23,240 bases of DNA from an uncultured Bacilli bacterium (lineage in GTDB: Bacteria; Bacillota_I; Bacilli_A; RF39; UBA660), in assembly GCA_947588975.1 (NCBI GenBank), contig CANQAF010000013.1, forward strand, positions 1 through 23,240. Reading direction: 5' to 3'. The number at the start of each line of letters is the position of its first letter. Within the stretch, counting starts at the first letter, position 1. The notes beneath the pieces are model-generated. The model saw nothing but the letters and a program-made list of their open reading frames with translations, did no database searches and had not been told where the DNA came from. Positions 17,401 to 23,240 of this stretch are shown here, piece after piece. The position numbers were made by a program, and so were the translations under genes.

Positions 17401-18084
17401 ATTCTTATTAGCATCCTTATGAATCGTATTTTCTATGTATTTATTTTCTCCAAATACATCCATAATATCTTGATCGCTAGATAAACCAATTGCACGTAAT
17501 AATGTTGTAATTGGAACCTTTCTTGTACGGTCAATACGAACATAGATTACATCCCTAGCATCCAATTCATATTCTAACCAGGTACCACGAGTTGGAATAA
17601 TTTGACTAGTAATCACTCTACGTCCATTTTTATCTAATTCATTTCCAAAATATACACTTGGTGAACGAACTAATTGTGATACAATAACACGTTCCGCTCC
17701 ATTGATGACAAATGTTCCGGATTCAGTCATAATTGGCATATCCCCAAGATAAATATCTTGTTCTTTTACTTCTCCCGTTTCATGATTGTAAAGTCTAGCA
17801 GCTACTTTTAATGGTGCAGCATATGTTGCATATCTTTCTTTACATCCTTTAATAGAATATCTTGGTTCTTCAAAAGAATAATCTCCAAATTCTAATGCTA
17901 AATTTCCAGTAAAACTTTCCACAGGAAAAATATCTTCAAATACTTCTTTGATTCCTTCTTGAATAAACCAATCATATGATTTTTTTTGAATTTCTAATAA
18001 ATTATTTAATTCAATTGCATTTTTTGTTTTTGCATAGTTTCTTCTTTCGCGATAATCTCCAAATTTTTTAACTGTATAAGCCAT
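14473..18084 (-). CDS. rpoB: DNA-directed RNA polymerase subunit beta
   Basis: Second-largest core polymerase subunit, forming the other jaw and the rifampicin pocket. The 1203 residues contain the rifampicin cluster I region (GSSQLSQFMDQ onward, about 457-488), with Asn476 where E. coli has His526; Asp516 and Ser531 equivalents are kept. The C-terminal clamp-binding motifs KAQFGGQRFGEMEVWALYA and the end of the conserved core (GLDITVLNKDGN) are present. After about residue 1140 there is a roughly 60-residue tail dominated by Glu and Asp. The ribosome binding site GGGGTGA precedes ATG. It has its own promoter overlapping the end of ybxB, and ends overlapping rpoC. Confidence 0.99.
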   Translation of the reverse strand: MAYTVKKFGDYRERRNYAKTKNAIELNNLLEIQKKSYDWFIQEGIKEVFEDIFPVESFTGNLALEFGDYSFEEPRYSIKGCKERYATYAAPLKVAARLYNHETGEVKEQDIYLGDMPIMTESGTFVINGAERVIVSQLVRSPSVYFGNELDKNGRRVITSQIIPTRGTWLEYELDARDVIYVRIDRTRKVPITTLLRAIGLSSDQDIMDVFGENKYIENTIHKDANKNTDEALIDIHSKLRPGEPSTLDSAKNQLITRFFDAFRYDLARVGRYKFNRKLNVVDRLLGCTLAETIKDGKKVVAEKGTVVTKEVLETLKPVLENGYGVKEVLINRELDTYDKVQVIQVYSKVNPDQVIPVIGNDQTIDIKRLTISDIYASVSYYLNLLEGIGNFDEIDHLSNRRVRQVGELLQNQFRIGISRIERVIRDRMSTQEVTEVTPKTLINIRPLTAAIKEFFGSSQLSQFMDQTNPVAELTNKRRLSSLGPGGLSRDRAGMEVRDVNPSHYGRLCPIESPEGPNIGLITSLASYARVNEYGFIMTPYRKVKDSVLTDEIVYMTADEELDYYISQATVKVDEQNKIIEDRVPVRYHGDTIIVEKDKVDYADVSPQQVVSITTSGIPFLEHDDGKRALMGANMQRQAIPLLKPEAPLVGTGVEAIAARDSGAVVIAKADGVVDYVDARKILVKTVGGMDTYYLNGFEESNAGTCYHQVPIVKLGDKVKKDQVIADGPSTEMGEMALGKNVTVAFMNYNGYNYEDAVILNERLVKDDVYTSIHIEDYQIECRDTKLGPEEFTRDIPNVSEESRKNLDENGIIRIGTEVKDDDILVGKVTPKGMAELTSEEKLLHAIFGEKTREVRDTSLRVPHGGEGIVHDVKIFTKEDTDELPAGVSKIVRVYIAQKRKISVGDKMAGRHGNKGVISLVLPEEDMPYLNNGQPVDILLNPLGVPSRMNIGQILEMHLGMAAKQLGIYVATPVFDGASRTEIIDALKEAGLDEDGKAVLYDGRTGEPFDNRISVGVMYMIKLHHMVDDKLHARSTGPYSLVTQQPLGGKAQFGGQRFGEMEVWALYAYGAAHVLQEMITIKSDDVVGRVKVYEALVKGNPIPSSGVPESFRVLIKEFQALGLDITVLNKDGNFVELKDLEEAEDDNLLPVEDMEFPEEPLPEEEPTQEEEDDEEEEFYEDSLDDLTDDDFLNSETDMEGDED

Positions 18085-18156
18085 GTGTCACCCCTATATA
18101 CTATATTTGCAAAAAGAACATAAACCTAAAAATTAAGTGTTATGCGTCAATTTATA

Positions 18157-18185
18157 ATTTTATCAAAGTTATGTCTAGATGTCAA
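18157..18185 (-). promoter_or_regulatory. Promoter of rpoB-rpoC
   Basis: TTGACA (18180-18185), 17-base spacer, TAAAAT (18157-18162) on the minus strand. The -35 box contains the TGA stop of ybxB. The leader is about 65 bases and ends in GGGGTGA before rpoB. Confidence 0.85.
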
Positions 18186-18769
18186 TTATTTGTAGCACAA
18201 ATAATGTAAAATCCTTTGTTTTTATTTTTTAATTCTACAGAATAAAATTGACTTAAAAATTCTATAGTCGTTTTTGCGCCTTGATCCTTATGAATAACGA
18301 TCCATAGCTGCCCATTTTGTTTTAAATAATTTTTTGCTTGTTCTAAGATTTGATAAAGTACTTTTTTCCCAACACGAATAGGTGGATTGCTGATAATATA
18401 ATCAAATTTTCCATCGACATTTTCGTATAAATTACTTTCATAGATCTGAACATTCACATGATTGGTATTAACATTCTTTCTTGCCAATTCCAAGCTTCTT
18501 CTGTTGACATCAATCATATGAACCTCTGCATCAGATTCATGAGCTATGTAGATACCAATTGGTCCATATCCACACCCAAAATCTAATACTTTTCCATGAA
18601 TTTGATTTGTATCAATTGTTTCTAATAATGTCCTAGTTCCAAAATCAAGTCCTTTTTTTGAAAAAACACCATTGTCAGTATAAAAGACAAATTTTTGCTT
18701 GTTGATGATTGCCACACTCTCATGTATGTTACTTTTTAGTGTATCATCATTTTCAAAATAATGTGCCAT
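18182..18769 (-). CDS. ybxB: Class I SAM methyltransferase, YbxB/RsmC-like
   Basis: Predicted rRNA guanine-N2 methyltransferase related to the catalytic half of RsmC. The 195 residues form a single Rossmann-type domain: SAM-binding VLDFGCGYGPIGI (about 61-73), acidic strand end MIDVNRR (about 86-92), and the catalytic SNPPIRVG motif typical of enzymes acting on nucleic-acid bases. It lacks the inactive N-terminal domain of proteobacterial RsmC, as usual in Firmicutes. It lies between rplL and rpoB, exactly where B. subtilis ybxB lies. Ribosome binding site GTAGGTGA before ATG. The target base in this organism is not known. Confidence 0.92.
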   Translation of the reverse strand: MAHYFENDDTLKSNIHESVAIINKQKFVFYTDNGVFSKKGLDFGTRTLLETIDTNQIHGKVLDFGCGYGPIGIYIAHESDAEVHMIDVNRRSLELARKNVNTNHVNVQIYESNLYENVDGKFDYIISNPPIRVGKKVLYQILEQAKNYLKQNGQLWIVIHKDQGAKTTIEFLSQFYSVELKNKNKGFYIICATNN

Positions 18770-18808
18770 ATTTCACCTACAATACTACTTTATCAATAAA
18801 CGGCGAAA

Positions 18809-18835
18809 GCCCATACTAAATTTTTTAGTATAGGC
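18809..18835 (-). terminator. Hairpin after rplL, probable partial terminator
   Basis: Twelve-pair stem GCCTATACTAAA/TTTAGTATGGGC with one T-G pair and a three-base loop, followed only by TTTCG. The stem is strong but the T tract is poor. It could lower read-through from the abundant rplJ-rplL message into ybxB-rpoB or stabilise the 3' end, as in other bacteria between rplL and rpoB. Confidence 0.6.
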
Positions 18836-18852
18836 CTAACCATTTTTTCTAA

Positions 18853-19230
18853 TTATTTAAATTCTACAGTAGCGCCAGCTTCTTCGAATTTAGCTTTCAT
18901 TTCGTTTGCTTCATCAGTAGAAACTCCTTCTTTAACAGTTCCACCATTATCAGCAATATCCTTTGCTTCTTTTAATCCTAGTCCAGTATAATCACGAACT
19001 AATTTAATAACAGCAATTTTGTTAGCTCCAGCAGAAGCAAGTACAACATTTACAGTACTTGGACCTTCTTCTTGAGCTGCAGATGCACCACCTGCTACAG
19101 GAGCAGCTACTGCTACTGCAGATGGATCTACACCAAATTCTTCTTTCATTAAATCTACTACTTCTTTAATCTCTAAAAGAGTCATTTCTTTTAAAGAATC
19201 AATAATTTCTTTTGCGCTTAATTTTGCCAT
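18853..19230 (-). CDS. rplL: Ribosomal protein bL12 (L7/L12)
   Basis: Stalk protein of the large ribosomal subunit that recruits translation GTPases. The 125 residues show the N-terminal dimerisation helices (1-30), an Ala/Gly-rich flexible hinge (about 38-55) and the globular C-terminal domain with KIAVIKLVRDYTGLGLKEAK and a VEFK end. AAGGAGGAAAG precedes ATG. It follows rplJ by 12 bases, giving the usual co-transcribed L10-L12 pair that assembles as one complex. Confidence 0.98.
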   Translation of the reverse strand: MAKLSAKEIIDSLKEMTLLEIKEVVDLMKEEFGVDPSAVAVAAPVAGGASAAQEEGPSTVNVVLASAGANKIAVIKLVRDYTGLGLKEAKDIADNGGTVKEGVSTDEANEMKAKFEEAGATVEFK

Positions 19231-19242
19231 TTTCTTTCCTCC

Positions 19243-19740
19243 TTAATTATTTTCTTCTAAATTTTTAGCATGCAAGTCTAAGCATATTGCAAAGTCTCTT
19301 GCAATTCCCATAAGACCGCTTGCAAACATTGTAAGCAATCCTTCTCTTGATGGTAATGAAGCAAGTTTTACTAACATTGCTTGGTCAGTAATTTCACCAT
19401 CTACTACACCAATTTTGAGTTCAAGTGCTTTGTGATCTTTTGCAAAATCACTTAACACTTTGATTGGAGCAACTGCATCTTCATGTCCAAACGCAATTGC
19501 TTTTGGTCCTTCAAGTTCATTAATTGCTACATTCAAACTATTTAAAGCACGAAGTGCTAATGTATTTTTATAAATTTTGAACTCAGAACCTGTTTCTCTT
19601 AATTTTCTTCTCAACTCATTTGTTTCAGCAACAGTAAGTCCACGATATTCAAAGAATATGTAAGATGCTGATGATTTCATTTTATCAGCAATTTCTTCTA
19701 CGATAGTAGACTTTTTTTCGATAATTTTTTGGTTTGCCAT
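19243..19740 (-). CDS. rplJ: Ribosomal protein uL10
   Basis: Stalk base protein that binds 23S rRNA helices 42-44 and carries the L12 dimers on its C-terminal helix. The 165 residues show the FFEYRGLTVAE-type N-terminal segment, the LRRKLRETGSEFKIYKNTL motif and a C-terminal amphipathic helix for L12. AAAGGAGGTG precedes ATG. The long leader upstream binds the L10-L12 complex and regulates this gene pair. Confidence 0.98.
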   Translation of the reverse strand: MANQKIIEKKSTIVEEIADKMKSSASYIFFEYRGLTVAETNELRRKLRETGSEFKIYKNTLALRALNSLNVAINELEGPKAIAFGHEDAVAPIKVLSDFAKDHKALELKIGVVDGEITDQAMLVKLASLPSREGLLTMFASGLMGIARDFAICLDLHAKNLEENN

Positions 19741-19898
19741 TCTTCAAAGCACCTCCTTTTAACTGTTCCGTATAAAAAGCTCTTACAGAGTTACCGTAAG
19801 AGCCGAAAGACTTAAAAATTTTTTCAAGTTCCTCGGTAGGATATTAAGTGATCATTCACCCCTACTGTCTACGGTACATTATATATTATTTCACAAAC
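19741..19898 (-). ncRNA. L10 leader (autoregulatory 5' region of rplJ-rplL)
   Basis: Leader of about 160 bases between its promoter and rplJ. The first domain has GTAGG (19861-19865) paired with CCTAC (19836-19840), enclosing a GTGA-ATGA-TCAC hairpin, the layout of the known L10 leader, where the L10(L12)4 complex binds an rRNA-like kink. A second A/T-rich hairpin enclosed by CCGA/TCGG follows, then the terminator-like hairpin (19774-19803). Recognition is from position and visible pairing; no covariance search was run. Confidence 0.85.
19774..19803 (-). terminator. Attenuator hairpin in the L10 leader
   Basis: Eight-pair stem GCTCTTAC/GTAAGAGC with a nine-base loop, running into TTTTTAT on the minus strand, about 35 bases before the rplJ ATG. 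Placed as a regulated terminator between leader and coding region. Confidence 0.8.
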
Positions 19899-19904
19899 AA
19901 GTTC

Positions 19905-19933
19905 ATTATACCACAGCTTTGATTAGTTGTCAA
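19905..19933 (-). promoter_or_regulatory. Promoter of rplJ-rplL
   Basis: Full-consensus TTGACA (19928-19933), 17-base spacer, TATAAT (19905-19910). The -35 box lies in the last codons of rplA. The block around the -10 box is nearly identical to that of the rplK promoter. Confidence 0.88.
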
Positions 19934-20618
19934 AACTATTTGTATCAATTTTAATTCCAGGCCCCATAGTTGATGAAACAGATACATTTAAAATATATTT
20001 TCCTTTTACAACTGCAGGTTTAGATTTTAAAATCATTGATACAAAGGTATTAAAATTTTCTACTAATTTAGCAGCATCAAATGATACTTTTCCAATAATG
20101 ACATGTACATTACCAAAACTATCAGTACGATATTCTACACGTCCTTTTTTAACTTCTTCTACAGCAGTTTTAGTATCCATGGTAACAGTACCAGTTTTTG
20201 GATTTGGCATTAATCCTTTTGGACCTAATACTTTACCAATCTTACCTAAAGCTGGCATCATATCAGGAGTTGCAATCATCGTATCAAAATCGAACCAATT
20301 TTCTTTTTCAATTTTTTCTAACAAATCATTATCTCCTACATAATCAGCACCTGCTTCTTTAGCAGCTTCTGCTTGTGCACCTTTAGCAATAACTAAAACT
20401 TTTTGTGTTTTTCCTGTTCCATTAGGAAGTACCAAAGCACCTCTCAATTGTTGATCTGCTTTTTTGGTATCTAAATTTAAACGAATAGCAAGTTCAACAG
20501 AACTATCAAAATTTGTAATAGAAGTTTCTTTTACTAAATTCATTGCTTCTTCAACAGTATATAATTTCGTTTTATCTACTTTTTGTGAAGCTTCAACATA
20601 TTTTTTACCTTTTTTCAT
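19923..20618 (-). CDS. rplA: Ribosomal protein uL1
   Basis: Forms the mobile L1 stalk of the large subunit that helps release deacylated tRNA. In many bacteria it also represses its own messenger. The 231 residues match the family length, with LPNGTGKT and KGLMPNPKTGTVT motifs and the two-domain layout. AAGGAGG precedes ATG, and a probable L1-binding hairpin lies directly before that ribosome binding site. The gene follows rplK by 66 bases and is followed by the rplJ promoter. Confidence 0.98.
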   Translation of the reverse strand: MKKGKKYVEASQKVDKTKLYTVEEAMNLVKETSITNFDSSVELAIRLNLDTKKADQQLRGALVLPNGTGKTQKVLVIAKGAQAEAAKEAGADYVGDNDLLEKIEKENWFDFDTMIATPDMMPALGKIGKVLGPKGLMPNPKTGTVTMDTKTAVEEVKKGRVEYRTDSFGNVHVIIGKVSFDAAKLVENFNTFVSMILKSKPAVVKGKYILNVSVSSTMGPGIKIDTNSFDN

Positions 20619-20632
20619 TTTTTTACCTCCTT

Positions 20633-20663
20633 ATGTGGTGTATGCGGATTTTTCCTCCCACAT
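20633..20663 (-). promoter_or_regulatory. Probable L1-binding site before rplA
   Basis: Minus-strand RNA AUGUGG-GA-GGA-AAAA-UCC-GCAUACA-CCACAU: outer six-pair stem, asymmetric internal loop, short inner hairpin. It contains GUGGGAG, the sequence found in the 23S rRNA site for L1. It ends two to three bases before the AGGAGG of rplA, so bound L1 would block initiation. Based on visible pairing and resemblance only. Confidence 0.65.
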
Positions 20664-20684
20664 AGGTCATAGCCTATATGTAAA

Positions 20685-21116
20685 TTATTCTTCGCCTTCA
20701 ATTTTAACGCCCATATTACGAGCAGTACCAGCAACTATTTTCATAGCGTCTTCGATACTATAAGCGTTTAAATCTGGCAATTTTATTTCAGCAATTTCTC
20801 GAAGTTGTGCTTGTGTTAAAGTCCCAACAGTCTCATTAGCACCTTTAATTGAACCCTTTTTTATTCCTGTTACTTTCTTAATTAAGAATGCAGCTGGTGG
20901 AGTTTTAATTACGAAATCGAAAGTTCTATCTTCATATATAGAAATTTCAACTGGTAAGATATCTCCTATTTTATCTTTTGTTGCATCATTGTATTTTGTA
21001 CAGAATTCTTGTAAATTGATTCCAGCTGGTCCCAACACAGTTCCAACAGGTGGAGCTGGTGTAGCTTTTCCAGCAGGTATTTGTAATTTAATAATCTTCG
21101 TAATTGGTTTTGCCAC
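20685..21116 (-). CDS. rplK: Ribosomal protein uL11
   Basis: Part of the GTPase-associated centre of the large subunit and needed for the stringent response. I start it at GTG 21114-21116, giving 143 residues beginning (M)AKPITK and continuing KLQIPAGKATPAPPVG, as in B. subtilis L11. A GTG three codons upstream (21123-21125) lies inside the ribosome binding site AGGAGGTG and is unlikely. The kept C-terminal RNA-binding domain ends in VAGTARNMGVKIEG. A regulated leader of about 90 bases lies before it. Confidence 0.97.
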   Translation of the reverse strand: MAKPITKIIKLQIPAGKATPAPPVGTVLGPAGINLQEFCTKYNDATKDKIGDILPVEISIYEDRTFDFVIKTPPAAFLIKKVTGIKKGSIKGANETVGTLTQAQLREIAEIKLPDLNAYSIEDAMKIVAGTARNMGVKIEGEE

Positions 21117-21144
21117 GAAAAACACCTCCTATATTTTTTTCGCG

Positions 21145-21182
21145 AGTGGTTCAAATGACATCCGCATGAAACATCTCCCACT
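21145..21182 (-). promoter_or_regulatory. Probable L1-binding site in the rplK leader
   Basis: Minus-strand RNA AGUGG...CCACU closes a loop that begins GUGGGAG, then AUG-UUU-CAU as a small inner hairpin, then GCGGAUGUCAUUUGAA before CCACU. It resembles the second site before rplA and the L1-binding part of 23S rRNA (helices 76-78). It lies about 15 bases before the rplK ribosome binding site. A separate hairpin (CTATATAT-3-ATATATAG, 21187-21205) marks the start of the leader. Confidence 0.55.
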
Positions 21183-21212
21183 TTATCTATATATAAAATA
21201 TATAGCGAGTTC

Positions 21213-21241
21213 ATAATACCACAAAGTTGTGGTTTTGTAAA
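21213..21241 (-). promoter_or_regulatory. Promoter of rplK-rplA with perfect inverted repeat
   Basis: TTTACA (21236-21241), 17-base spacer, TATTAT (21213-21218) on the minus strand. The spacer is almost entirely an inverted repeat, ACCACAA-CT-TTGTGGT (21218-21233). It lies just after the nusG stop. Confidence 0.8.
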
Positions 21242-21256
21242 TATTTATTTTTCTTT

Positions 21257-21790
21257 TTATGCTTTTTCAATTTCTGTTAATGCAAGTTCTACAATAGTTT
21301 CTTGTCCAAACAAGTCCAAAGCAACTTCTAATTTTTGATTTTCCATATCAATCGTTTTAACTTTACCAAACATATTGGCAAATGGTCCACCGACTACTTT
21401 TACCATATCATCAACATTAAGAGTATTGCCAATTTCAAGACGGCTCATACCCATACTACCCAAAATCTTATCTACTTCTTGGGTGGTTAATGGAAATGGT
21501 TTTGCTCCTTTACCAGAAGATCCAATAAAACCTGTAACACCTGGTGTATTACGAACAATAAACCAAGCTTCATCATTCATAACCATTTCTACTAAAATAT
21601 ATCCTGGAAACATCTTTTTAATTTTTTCTTTTTGAACGCCATCTTTTACTTCTATTTCTTTCTGTTCTGGAACAATAACACGATAAATGTAATCTTCCAT
21701 TCCCATAGAACTAGCGCGCATTTCTAATTTCTCTTTTACTTTATTTTCATGTCCTGAATATGTATTAACAACATACCATTCTTTTTCCAT
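21257..21790 (-). CDS. nusG: Transcription termination/antitermination factor NusG
   Basis: Binds the RNA polymerase clamp and couples transcription to translation and pausing. The 177 residues show the NGN domain (WYVVNTYSGHE at the N-terminus, then MFPGYILVEM and VRNTPGVTGFIG) and a C-terminal KOW domain with VDDMVKVVGGPFANMFGKV. AGGTGAAAT-like bases precede ATG, and the ATG shares its A with the secE stop (TAATG). It is a standard-length NusG, not a specialised paralogue. Confidence 0.98.
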   Translation of the reverse strand: MEKEWYVVNTYSGHENKVKEKLEMRASSMGMEDYIYRVIVPEQKEIEVKDGVQKEKIKKMFPGYILVEMVMNDEAWFIVRNTPGVTGFIGSSGKGAKPFPLTTQEVDKILGSMGMSRLEIGNTLNVDDMVKVVGGPFANMFGKVKTIDMENQKLEVALDLFGQETIVELALTEIEKA

Positions 21791-21969
21791 TATTTCACCA
21801 CCATCTTAAGTCCAGAAATAATAAAATCTAGGCCTGCAAAGAATAAACCAAAAATTAAAATAAATGCAATTGTTGCAGTAGAATATGTAATAAGTTCTTT
21901 TTTATTTGGCCATCTTACTTTTTTCATTTCTTGTTTGACACCTACTAAAAACCTTGCTAAAGCTTTCAT
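21790..21969 (-). CDS. secE: Preprotein translocase subunit SecE
   Basis: Essential small clamp of the SecYEG protein-export channel. I start it at ATG 21967-21969, preceded by AAGAGGG at proper spacing, giving 59 residues. Two ATGs 18 and 21 bases upstream lie before this site and lack one. Residues 1-28 form the amphipathic helix with the signature KKVRWPNKKEL; residues about 30-54 form the single transmembrane helix. The usual Firmicutes gene rpmG is not found just upstream. Confidence 0.96.
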   Translation of the reverse strand: MKALARFLVGVKQEMKKVRWPNKKELITYSTATIAFILIFGLFFAGLDFIISGLKMVVK

Positions 21970-22034
21970 ATTACACCCTCTTTTCATCATATGTTTTTTT
22001 CAAATAAAAAACACTGAAATTCGTGTCTATATAC

Positions 22035-22063
22035 ATGTTAGCACATAAACATTAGAATGTCAA
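22035..22063 (-). promoter_or_regulatory. Promoter of secE-nusG
   Basis: TTGACA (22058-22063), 17-base spacer, TAACAT (22035-22040) on the minus strand. The leader is about 60 bases. It contains a weak bulged hairpin (22011-22026) followed by TTTTTT, which could act as an attenuator. Confidence 0.82.
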
Positions 22064-22260
22064 TGTTATTTATTTTTTAAACTTTATTTTTATAAAATCT
22101 GAAATGCCAAAAATCAGTTTGAAAATCATGGCTTTAATTTCCGTCAAAAGGAGCATAAATAGAACCCCCGACTAACTTGGACTAAACACATCAAATTTCT
22201 TTGATAAGATAAATTAATTTCGTAGATTGATAGGAAACTAACTTTCCCCAAGCCCATGTT
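22064..22260. other. Spacer between secE promoter and lectin-fold gene
   Basis: About 200 bases without a supported gene. On the minus strand, after the lectin-fold stop, there are two hairpins without T tracts: GGAAA-GTTAG-TTTCC and ATCAAA-GAAA-TTTGAT. No clear terminator, template repeat or RNA gene is visible. Confidence 0.5.
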
Positions 22261-23240
22261 TCATCTAGTTTTAATAAGTCGAGACCCAATATAAATATTC
22301 TTTCCTGTCGATGTAACTATGAAATGCCAATCCCACAATCCACAAGTTTTACCATCAAGCCAACGACCGCCAACACCAATATATGGAATGACATAATCAG
22401 AATCAGGACTTTGCCAATACTGGTCTGGAATATATGTGCTTTCACTTCCATTTACAGCTATTGGTAACCCAATTAATGGGTTATTTTTATCATATCCTAA
22501 TTTAGTTATATAACCATTACTAGAAGCATTTGTATATCCAATCTCTTTGTAACATCCATCAAATTTACCTGATTCGTATTTATCTGGATCATAACATATA
22601 TATGCTTTATGTTCTTGTAGCTGTATATTAATTCCATCTACAAAATGCCATACATTTCCATAAATATCTTCCATTCCCCTATAAATCATAGAATGTTGTC
22701 CATCATCATTTAATGTTCCTGATTTCATTCCTAATTCATTACATTCCCCACTAGAAATAGACGTTGTATTTTTTGTATTTCCCCTTCCTAATTTAGCTTG
22801 TGAATCATAATCTGCATATTCTACTAAGTATAGTAATTGTATTATAAAATAATGGTAATCTATTTGACTGAATTCTGAGCCTAACTTTCTTGCATATTCT
22901 CTAAAATCACTTATTGTCTTATTGGTTAATGGCTGTACTCCACTCTTACTATGAACAGCATTATCATCACCAGACATCGTATATCTTCCTATTGAAAATG
23001 CATCACTTCTTGTATATCCTTCTAGATTTTTATTACTAATTAGAATATATTCATATCCACCTTCTTGATATCTCTTATAATAGAATGTTGGTATATAGGT
23101 TAATACTTCTCCATTACTTCCATCAAAATGAAAGCCACTTGGATTATCATTATACCAACTTGTGATTTCTTTTTTCTTAACATCATATGTATATGATTCT
23201 ATTTCACTCCATGGATAAATTGCATCAAAATCATTTTGTA
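22261..23240 (-). CDS. C-type-lectin-fold protein, DGR-variable-protein-like (C-terminal 325 residues; N-terminus beyond window)
   Basis: The frame is open from the right edge to TGA at 22261-22263; the first in-window Met (22977) is not the real start because the frame continues upstream with matching family sequence. Recognisable blocks, numbered from the first visible residue: YPWSEI near the start, VLTYIPTFYYKRYQEGGYEY (about 45-64), LLYLVEYA, YRGMEDIYGNVW and FVDGINI (about 186-205), and a C-terminal VGGRW...CGLWDW...IGSRLIK (about 289-323). This order is that of the formylglycine-enzyme/C-type lectin fold used by phage receptor-binding proteins and targets of diversity-generating retroelements. 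The last part is where such proteins vary. Partner genes are not visible, so ligand, secretion and phage or host origin remain unknown. Confidence 0.65.
   Translation of the reverse strand, partial: QNDFDAIYPWSEIESYTYDVKKKEITSWYNDNPSGFHFDGSNGEVLTYIPTFYYKRYQEGGYEYILISNKNLEGYTRSDAFSIGRYTMSGDDNAVHSKSGVQPLTNKTISDFREYARKLGSEFSQIDYHYFIIQLLYLVEYADYDSQAKLGRGNTKNTTSISSGECNELGMKSGTLNDDGQHSMIYRGMEDIYGNVWHFVDGINIQLQEHKAYICYDPDKYESGKFDGCYKEIGYTNASSNGYITKLGYDKNNPLIGLPIAVNGSESTYIPDQYWQSPDSDYVIPYIGVGGRWLDGKTCGLWDWHFIVTSTGKNIYIGSRLIKTR

Noticed and set aside
19927..20343. Plus-strand open frame of 138 codons opposite rplA.
   Set aside because: Fully antisense to a conserved ribosomal protein gene, without promoter or ribosome binding site; sequence is the mirror of rplA codon bias.
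21123..21125. Upstream GTG as the rplK start.
   Set aside because: It is part of the AGGAGGTG ribosome binding site; the GTG at 21114-21116 gives the conserved AK-type N-terminus.
22005..22026. Hairpin and T tract in the secE leader as a firm terminator.
   Set aside because: Only about six pairs with a bulge; mentioned as a weak possibility under the secE promoter.
22100..22331. An 11-base match (TGAAATGCCAA on the plus strand) between the lectin-fold gene end and the spacer downstream, with a VGG-like reading in the spacer, as a possible template repeat.
   Set aside because: The match is too short, the surrounding bases do not align, and the differences are not confined to adenines; chance is enough in AT-rich DNA.

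Overview
The window comes from an AT-rich, low-GC Gram-positive bacterium of the Bacilli, Erysipelotrichia or Mollicutes-relative type. The evidence is the Firmicutes gene order secE-nusG-rplK-rplA-rplJ-rplL-ybxB-rpoB-rpoC, the order rlmN-prpC-prkC-rsgA-rpe, strong AGGAGG ribosome binding sites and TTGACA/TATAAT promoters with 17-base spacers. TGA is used as a stop in prpC, ybxB and yidD, so the standard code applies. Most genes lie on the minus strand. I cannot name the species.

Region 1 (1-3240, minus): the first 1080 residues of a very large secreted adhesin. It has a signal peptide, a Cys-Gln thioester domain, an Ig-like stretch and at least eight Cna-B/SpaA-type modules. The C-terminus lies beyond the left edge. 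Region 2 (3296-8375, minus): the rlmN-prpC-prkC-rsgA-rpe operon, tightly overlapping, with one promoter and one terminator. It combines rRNA/tRNA methylation, Ser/Thr phosphatase-kinase signalling at the cell wall, 30S maturation and pentose-phosphate metabolism. Region 3 (8444-9769, plus): a divergent transcript with yidD and a lipoprotein of the ZnuA/AdcA fold that appears to have lost all its metal ligands, followed by a separately transcribed tRNA-Ser(GCU). Region 4 (9841-10790, minus): a Nudix-derived winged-helix regulator with a dead catalytic box and a small one-helix membrane protein.

Region 5 (10811-22063, minus): the transcription/translation core. secE-nusG, rplK-rplA, rplJ-rplL-ybxB and rpoB-rpoC each start at a recognisable promoter, several of which overlap the previous stop codon. 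The mRNA carries an L10 leader with a terminator-like hairpin before rplJ, and two probable L1-binding sites, one before rplK and one directly before the rplA ribosome binding site. RpoB has Asn where most bacteria have His526 (E. coli numbering), the natural rifampicin-resistance residue described in Spiroplasma, and a long acidic C-terminal tail.

Region 6 (22064-23240, minus): a short spacer and the C-terminal 325 residues of a protein resembling the C-type-lectin-fold variable proteins of phages and diversity-generating retroelements. Its N-terminus lies beyond the right edge. No reverse transcriptase is visible here.

The items most worth following are the lectin-fold protein, the ligand-less metal-binding lipoprotein, the paired L1 sites with a shared promoter block, the RpoB Asn substitution, and the cysteine-bearing repeats of the thioester adhesin.
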